64,000 nucleotides of DNA from Scenedesmus sp. ARA3 (lineage: Eukaryota > Chlorophyta > Chlorophyceae > Sphaeropleales > Scenedesmaceae): contig RWJK01001496.1 of the NCBI GenBank assembly GCA_004335835.1, forward strand, positions 129,119-193,118, in the 5' to 3' direction. Of the stretch, positions 59,199 to 64,000 are shown piece after piece (position 1 is the first letter of the stretch; every line of letters begins with the position of its first letter). A program made the translations under genes and the position numbers. The notes beneath the pieces were generated by a model. That model was not told where the DNA came from and did not search any database. It was given only the letters and a program-made list of their open reading frames with translations.

Positions 59199-62100
59199 CT
59201 GTAGCTGTGCTGGATGCACCAGCTGCCAGCTGGGACCTGGAGGCCTCACCCCACCCTGGCCTGCTGCTGCTGCTGCTGCTGCTGCATCATCAGCTGCTCG
59301 TGCTGCTGCTGCCGCTGCTGCTGCCGCGTGCTGCTGTTGCTGCATCTGCTGCTGCAGCAGCTGCGGCAGCGACTGCACATTGCCAGGACCCCTCGGCTGC
59401 GCGCCTGGGGGTGCAGATGTCAGGATGGCCAGGTGTGGCTGCTGACCAGCTGCGACTGCAGCAGCTGCGAGGCTGCCGCTAGATACAATCACAGCTGGGG
59501 CAGCAGATGCTGCAGGTGCTGCTGCTGACATAGGCCCACTCCTGCCCATGCGGGCAGCAGCAGCTGACGCCGCTGCTGCAGCTGCAGCAGCTGCCGGCGT
59601 CAGTGCAATAGTCAGCCCCTGGGGTGCCCCTGGTGCTGATGCTGCTGGCAAACTAGAAGACGCCACGCTACTTGCTGCTGCTGCAGCCGCCTTTGCAAAG
59701 GCGCTCGCTGCAGCTGCAGCAGCCGAGCCTGCTGCAGCAGCTGATCCAGGAAGCTTCAAGCCGCCGGCTGCTGCAGCATTCAGCGCTGCCAGCTGCTGCT
59801 GTGCTGCCGCTGCTGCTGCACCCTGCGCATTAAGCCGCGCTGCATTAACAGCAGCAGCAGCGTTGCCGCCTGCTTGCGTGCCTGGTGCAGCGCCTGCTGC
59901 CGGCGATGGAGCTGTAGCAGCAAGGATGCCTGCAGCAGCTGCTGCTGATGAGCCTGGAGGCAAGCCAGCTGAGATAGGCAGCACAGGGCTAACTGTCTGT
60001 CCTGCAGGGCCGCCGGTCAAACCTCCGGTCAAACCTCCGGTCAAACCTCCGGAGCCTTGACCGCCCAGCAGGGCCCCAGGGGAAGGTTGACCAGCCGGCG
60101 TGGGCGGTTGACCTGCTGCTGCTGCAGCTGCTGCCGCTGCGGCCTGCTGCTGCTGCTCTGTGTTCTTCTGCAGCAGAGCCAGCAGCGGCCCCTTGTACTG
60201 CTCAGGCAGTGCATCAACAGAGAGGCGGCCAGACGCCAGTGCTTGCAGGATTTCCTGCAAGCAGCGAGGTAGGTACAGAACATCTTGTTGTGAGTGGAAA
60301 AGTCACTGACAGTACAGCTGCCCCGCAACGCAGCATGTTGAGCATGTGACAGCCCAGCCTTCATTTAATCGCCTAGCCAGCATGCATGAAGACCCTTTGT
60401 AGCACCGCTGAGGTGTTCAACAGTCATAGCGTAAAGTAGGCCTACATGATGAACAGTTGGGGCGCATCAAAGAGCTGCTGTGCACACACTCCTTGAAGCA
60501 ACATAACATCACCAGTTGCTTGTCATCATTGCCGCAAGCTGCTTACCGCAGTGGCATGCTGCTCCATGGCTGCCACCATCGCCAGGTTTGCTGCAGCAGG
60601 CCCGCCAGCAGCGCCTGCCGCTGCCGCTGCTGCAGCAGCAAGCACCTCAGACTTCAGCTGAGCCTCGCTTGCAGCAGCAGCAGCAGCGGCAGCACCCAGC
60701 CCACCTGCCTCACCCTGCCTGTGTGGCAAAGCACCAGGCTGCAGAGGGTTGCTTGCTGCTGCAGCTGCAGCAGCAGCTGCTGCTGCAGCGGCCTGCAGGA
60801 CATCGCCTCCCGCTGCCCCGCCTGCTGCAGCAGCTGCAGCAGCCACGGCGGCCGCTGCTGCGGCGCTGTCTGCTGCTGCTGCGCCTGCAGCGGGGCCTGC
60901 TGCTGTTGCGCGCTGGATGTGCTGTGCAGCTGCCTGCAGCTGCTGCATGGGTAGCGCATTGTTGAGGTAGTCAACCATGACGTTGATGCGAGCACAAAAG
61001 GTCGCCTTGCGGTTCTGGTAGTCCCGATTGGCTGCATCGATGGCGCTCTGCGCAGCGGCATGGGTGTGATGTTTGCAGGAACGGGCAGCGCAGCAGCACA
61101 GCAAAGTGTAAGCTGTCGTGGTGTGTAGCCGTCAAGACGTGATTGCCAAGGCGCATTAGCAGTGCAGGCTTGTTCCAGCAGTCTGCTTGTGCTGGCGCAG
61201 CCCTCATGAGTAATGTTTTGTACGCTGGCGCCATGCACAGCAGCTGCATCCTCAAACCATACTAGCTACCAGCACAACTTCACCCTATTCCTGCAACAAA
61301 CACAATGACTGCTGCAGCGTCGTCCCCACCTGCGCCTTGTTGCGTATGCGCTCCATGAACTCCTGGTACTCCTTCTGCACCTGCTGCACCTTGAGCGTGT
61401 GCGTGCGGTCCAGCAGCACAATGCTCTCCTGGCTCTCACGCACCTGCAGGAGGGGGGACAGCAGCAGCGAGGGAGCACAACGGCAAAGGGCACAGCAAGA
61501 AGACATGGCAAGGGTCAGCCTATGATTAACACGGTCTGCTTCAATAATGTCTGCGGCAGTGCAAGCGCCGTAAACTGCCAAGCCAACAGCATGTCATGTA
61601 CAAACAAGCCACACTGCTCTAGCTGCAGTGACACTGCTAATCAATAATTCATCAATTGCTAATCAGCCACACAGGTTGCCAATGTGCGCACCTGCTTCAG
61701 TGCCCGCTTGATGGCCGGGTCGTTCAGCTGCCCCGCCATCTGCAGCAGCGGCATCAGCGTCGCAAGCGGCCCCAGCGGAATGGTGTCCAGGCTGCCCTGA
61801 CTCAGCGCATCATTGGTCAAATCAGCAGCGAGAATGCCGTCTAGCTTTTGACCAAAGCTGTCCACCTCGTTGACCGCAGCGCCTGCTGCTGCAGCAGCAG
61901 CTGCGGCGCCCTCAGCTGCTGCAGCACCATCTAGCCCTGCTGCACCAGCAGCACCAGGGTGTGCACGATCAGCAGCAGCAGCACCTGCTGCGCCCCGCAG
62001 GGCCCCGCCGCTGCCTGCTGCTGCTGCTGCCTTTTCCTGCAGCTCCAGGTGGCGGGTTGCATCCTCGCCTTCTGGCACCTGCAGAGCACAAGGGCAGGGA

Positions 62101-63663
62101 TGGTCAGGAACAGGCGAGATGTGAGAAACATGGACACAGATAACTTCGCTGCGCAGCTGCACACAATGAAGCAGATGCAGCTGCGGCACATTGCAGACGC
62201 ACGCATGCAAGTGCAGCAAGGCAACAGCAAGCACACATGCATGCATGGCACAATGGTGCATAGTTTCGGCTATCACAGCCTGCAGGGGCCTCAGCCCTGC
62301 TGCTGCAGCAGCTGCTGCTGCCAGCGCCGCTGGGTCCAGCAGGCCCTCTGCTGCCACACATGCATGTGTGTGATATGTGTCTGTCATTTGACTGCAGCCT
62401 CACCCCTGCTGCAGCAGCTGCTGCTGCCAGTGCTGCAGGGTCCAGCAGGCCTTTTGCTGCCATGGTGTCGATGCGCAGTGTGAGCTCCCTGTAGTAAGCC
62501 AGCTTGGTGAGGATGTGCCAGAACACCTGCAGAGAGTGCAGCACGTTGCAGTGTGGCACGTAGTGTGAGAGCAGTAACGGCAGTAAGACCAGCTTGACGA
62601 TGTGCCACAACACCTGCAGTGCGGCAGGAGGCAATGCGACACCGTGGCAGGAGGCGGTGCGCGGTTGACGGTGTGAGAGTGGCAGCGAGCCAAATGAGAC
62701 AGGTCAGCGCATCCTGCAAGCAGAATCTGTAGTAGGCCAGCTTGGTGAGGATGTGCCAGAACACCAGCAGAGGGTGCAGCAGATCGCAGTGTGGCAGGCA
62801 GTGTGAGAGCAGTGGCAGTAGTGGGCCAGCATGGTAAGGATGTGCCAGAACACCTGCAGTGCGGCAGGAGGCAATGCGGCAGCGTGGCAGCAGGCGGTGC
62901 GCGGTTGACAGTGTGAAAGCGGCAGCGAGTAAAGTAAAGACAGGCCAGGGTATCCTGCAAGCAGGGACTGTAGTAGGCCAGCTTGGTGAGGATGTGCCGG
63001 AACACCTGCAGAGGGTGCAGCAGATCGCAGTGTAGCACGTAGTGTGAGAGCAGTAGCGGCAGTAAGACCAGCTTGACGATGTGCCAGAACACCTGCAGTG
63101 CGGCGGGAGGCATATGCGGCAGCGTGGCAGGAGGCGGTGCGCGGTTGACAGTGTGAGAGCGGCAGCGAGTCATATCAGACAGGTCAGGGCATCCTGCAAG
63201 CACGGACTGTAGTAGGCCAGCTTGGTGAGGATGTGGCAGAACACCTGCAGATAGGCGCAACCAGGAAATGTGGCAGAAATGTGAGCAAAGCGAATCAGGC
63301 AGGGCAGGGCACTGGTCAACTGTAATATGCAGCACATGAAGACCACCAACGCCTGCGCTGACAGTACAACCAGCAGTTTGTCCATGCAGCGTGCACAGCA
63401 AAACATAGCAGCGCTTTTTCAAAATCACACGCTCCTCCTGTAACTCGGTTCAGGCACCATGTGCCTGGTCAACACTGCCCGGTCAAACCTTGGTCAAACA
63501 TTGGTCAACCCACCTGGTCCAGCGCCTTTACGTCGTGCCCGTAGCGCGCCGCCAGCGCCTCCAGGCCCCCTCCATCGCCCAGCGGCTGGCGCATGAGATG
63601 TGCTGCTGCGCCCACAAGTGTGACCAGGCTGTAGTCCTGGAAGTCACTGGGGGCCTCATCCTC
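58143..63663 (-). CDS. Large Ala/Gln-rich protein of unknown family, 5' end outside the window
   Basis: Six visible exons, all joined at phase 0: 63514-63663, 62404-62526, 61692-62078, 61330-61443, 60547-61047 and 58143-60254. Together they encode about 1128 residues to the stop. I do not recognise the family. The non-repetitive parts are DFQDYSLVTLVGAAAHLM and YGHDVKALDQ, VFWHILTKLAYYRELTLRID, KLDGILAADLTNDALSQGSL with LATLMPLLQMAGQLNDPAIK, SIVLLDRTHTLKVQQVQKEY, AIDAANRDYQNRKATF and INVMVDYLNNALP, and ILQALASGRLSVDALPEQYK. They look helical, with a probable coiled coil around RTHTLKVQQVQKEYQEF. The last exon is 703 residues of Ala, Gln and Pro tracts from CTG repeats, with a GGLT repeat. This resembles a nuclear co-regulator or RNA-related scaffold only in style. 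Introns upstream of the second and first visible exons carry tandem exon-fragment arrays. Confidence 0.7.
60013..60058. repeat. GGTTTGACC-type 12-bp repeat coding GGLT
   Basis: GGTCAAACCTCC occurs about three to four times in a row. On the coding strand it reads as GGLTGGLTGGLT in the last exon of the Ala-rich gene. Confidence 0.85.
62405..63260 (-). repeat. Array of seven exon-start copies, ~240-bp unit
   Basis: The acceptor and first codons of the exon at 62404-62526 (GTGTTCTGGCACATC) recur at 62613, 62764, 62853, 63005, 63092 and 63244 (exon-start positions). The order alternates two types, so the true unit is about 240 bp and holds two starts. The CTGCAG acceptor is kept in all but the 62764 copy, where it reads CTGCTG. 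Confidence 0.85.
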
Positions 63664-64000
63664 CTGCAAGCATACATGGCATGTATGGCAAGCGTGAGCA
63701 AAGGGGCAGTATTGTGCAGTAGGTGTGCTGCTGCGCCCACTAGTGTGACCAGGCTGTAGTCCTGGAAATCACTGGGGGCCTCATCCTCCTGCAAGCATAC
63801 ATGGCATGTATGGCAAGCGTGAGCAAACGGGCAGTATTGTGCGGTAGATGTGCTGCTGCGCCCACTAGTGTGACCAGGCTGTAGTCCCGGAAATCACTGG
63901 GGGCCTCATCCTCTTGCAAGCATACATGGCATGTATGGCAAGCGTGAGCAAACGGGCAGTATTGTGCGGTAGATGTGCTGCTGCGCCCACTAGTGTGACC
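63600..64000 (-). repeat. 125-bp tandem repeat of exon start plus intron end, running off the window
   Basis: The start of the exon at 63514-63663 and the upstream intron end repeat with a 125-bp period: acceptors at 63663, 63788 and 63913, with a further partial copy to the last base. The copies differ by only a few substitutions. Confidence 0.9.

Noticed and set aside
1..64000. tRNA, rRNA, CRISPR arrays, operons or bacterial signals
   Set aside because: No B-box-like tRNA pattern was convincing. The tandem repeats have no spacers of CRISPR type, and the spliced genes show this is eukaryotic DNA.

Overview
The window is nuclear DNA of a green alga. The case rests on a nuclear-encoded chloroplast ATP synthase delta subunit, a jojoba-type wax synthase, a plant-type SIZ1 SUMO ligase, introns with GT-AG borders whose acceptors almost always read TGCAG, and TGTAA motifs in the expected 3' UTR positions (the chlorophyte poly(A) signal). 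The very dense CAG/CTG triplets, read as Gln, Ala, Ser or Leu tracts, suggest a chlorophycean such as a member of Sphaeropleales. That placement is an inference from sequence style; no marker gene is present.

Layout. 1-11 kb: a microsatellite, then two minus-strand genes in tandem, a C-terminal RING protein (825-4031) and a nine-exon SIZ1/PIAS SUMO ligase (4603-10670). 11.5-12.6 kb: an unrecognised plus-strand protein. 12.6-19.9 kb: gene-poor, with small repeats and weak ORFs. 19.9-26.6 kb, minus: a 13-exon secreted protein built of sushi/CCP-like modules on symmetric phase-1 exons. 28.7-32.4 kb, minus: a nine-exon glutathionyl-hydroquinone reductase. 33.9-35.4 kb, plus: ATP synthase delta. 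36.9-40.2 kb, plus: GPI mannosyltransferase II (PIG-V). 40.6-43.4 kb, plus: a wax synthase-like MBOAT. 45.0-45.6 kb, plus: a small secreted YPQQP-repeat protein. 46.7-53.4 kb, plus: a 17-exon HEAT-repeat protein most like the PP4R1/PP2A-A scaffold family, with a long Ser/Gly-rich tail. 53.9-56.0 kb, plus: a bZIP transcription factor. 58.1 kb to the window end, minus: a large Ala/Gln-rich protein whose 5' end lies outside.

I rebuilt the exon chains by hand from splice borders and reading phase. For each complete chain the exon lengths sum to a multiple of three and the joined frame stays open, which is strong internal support. No transcript was available.

The genes do not form one pathway; this looks like ordinary eukaryotic gene order. 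Two things stand out. First, the SIZ1 homologue keeps SAP, PHD, PINIT and a SUMO-interacting motif, but every zinc ligand of its SP-RING has been replaced. Second, local tandem duplications of exon-intron borders recur in three unrelated genes (sushi protein, HEAT protein, Ala-rich protein). Several create an alternative splice site exactly a multiple of three away with an open frame between, so the duplications look like a source of in-frame protein variants. The CTG repeats themselves often supply the 3' splice site.
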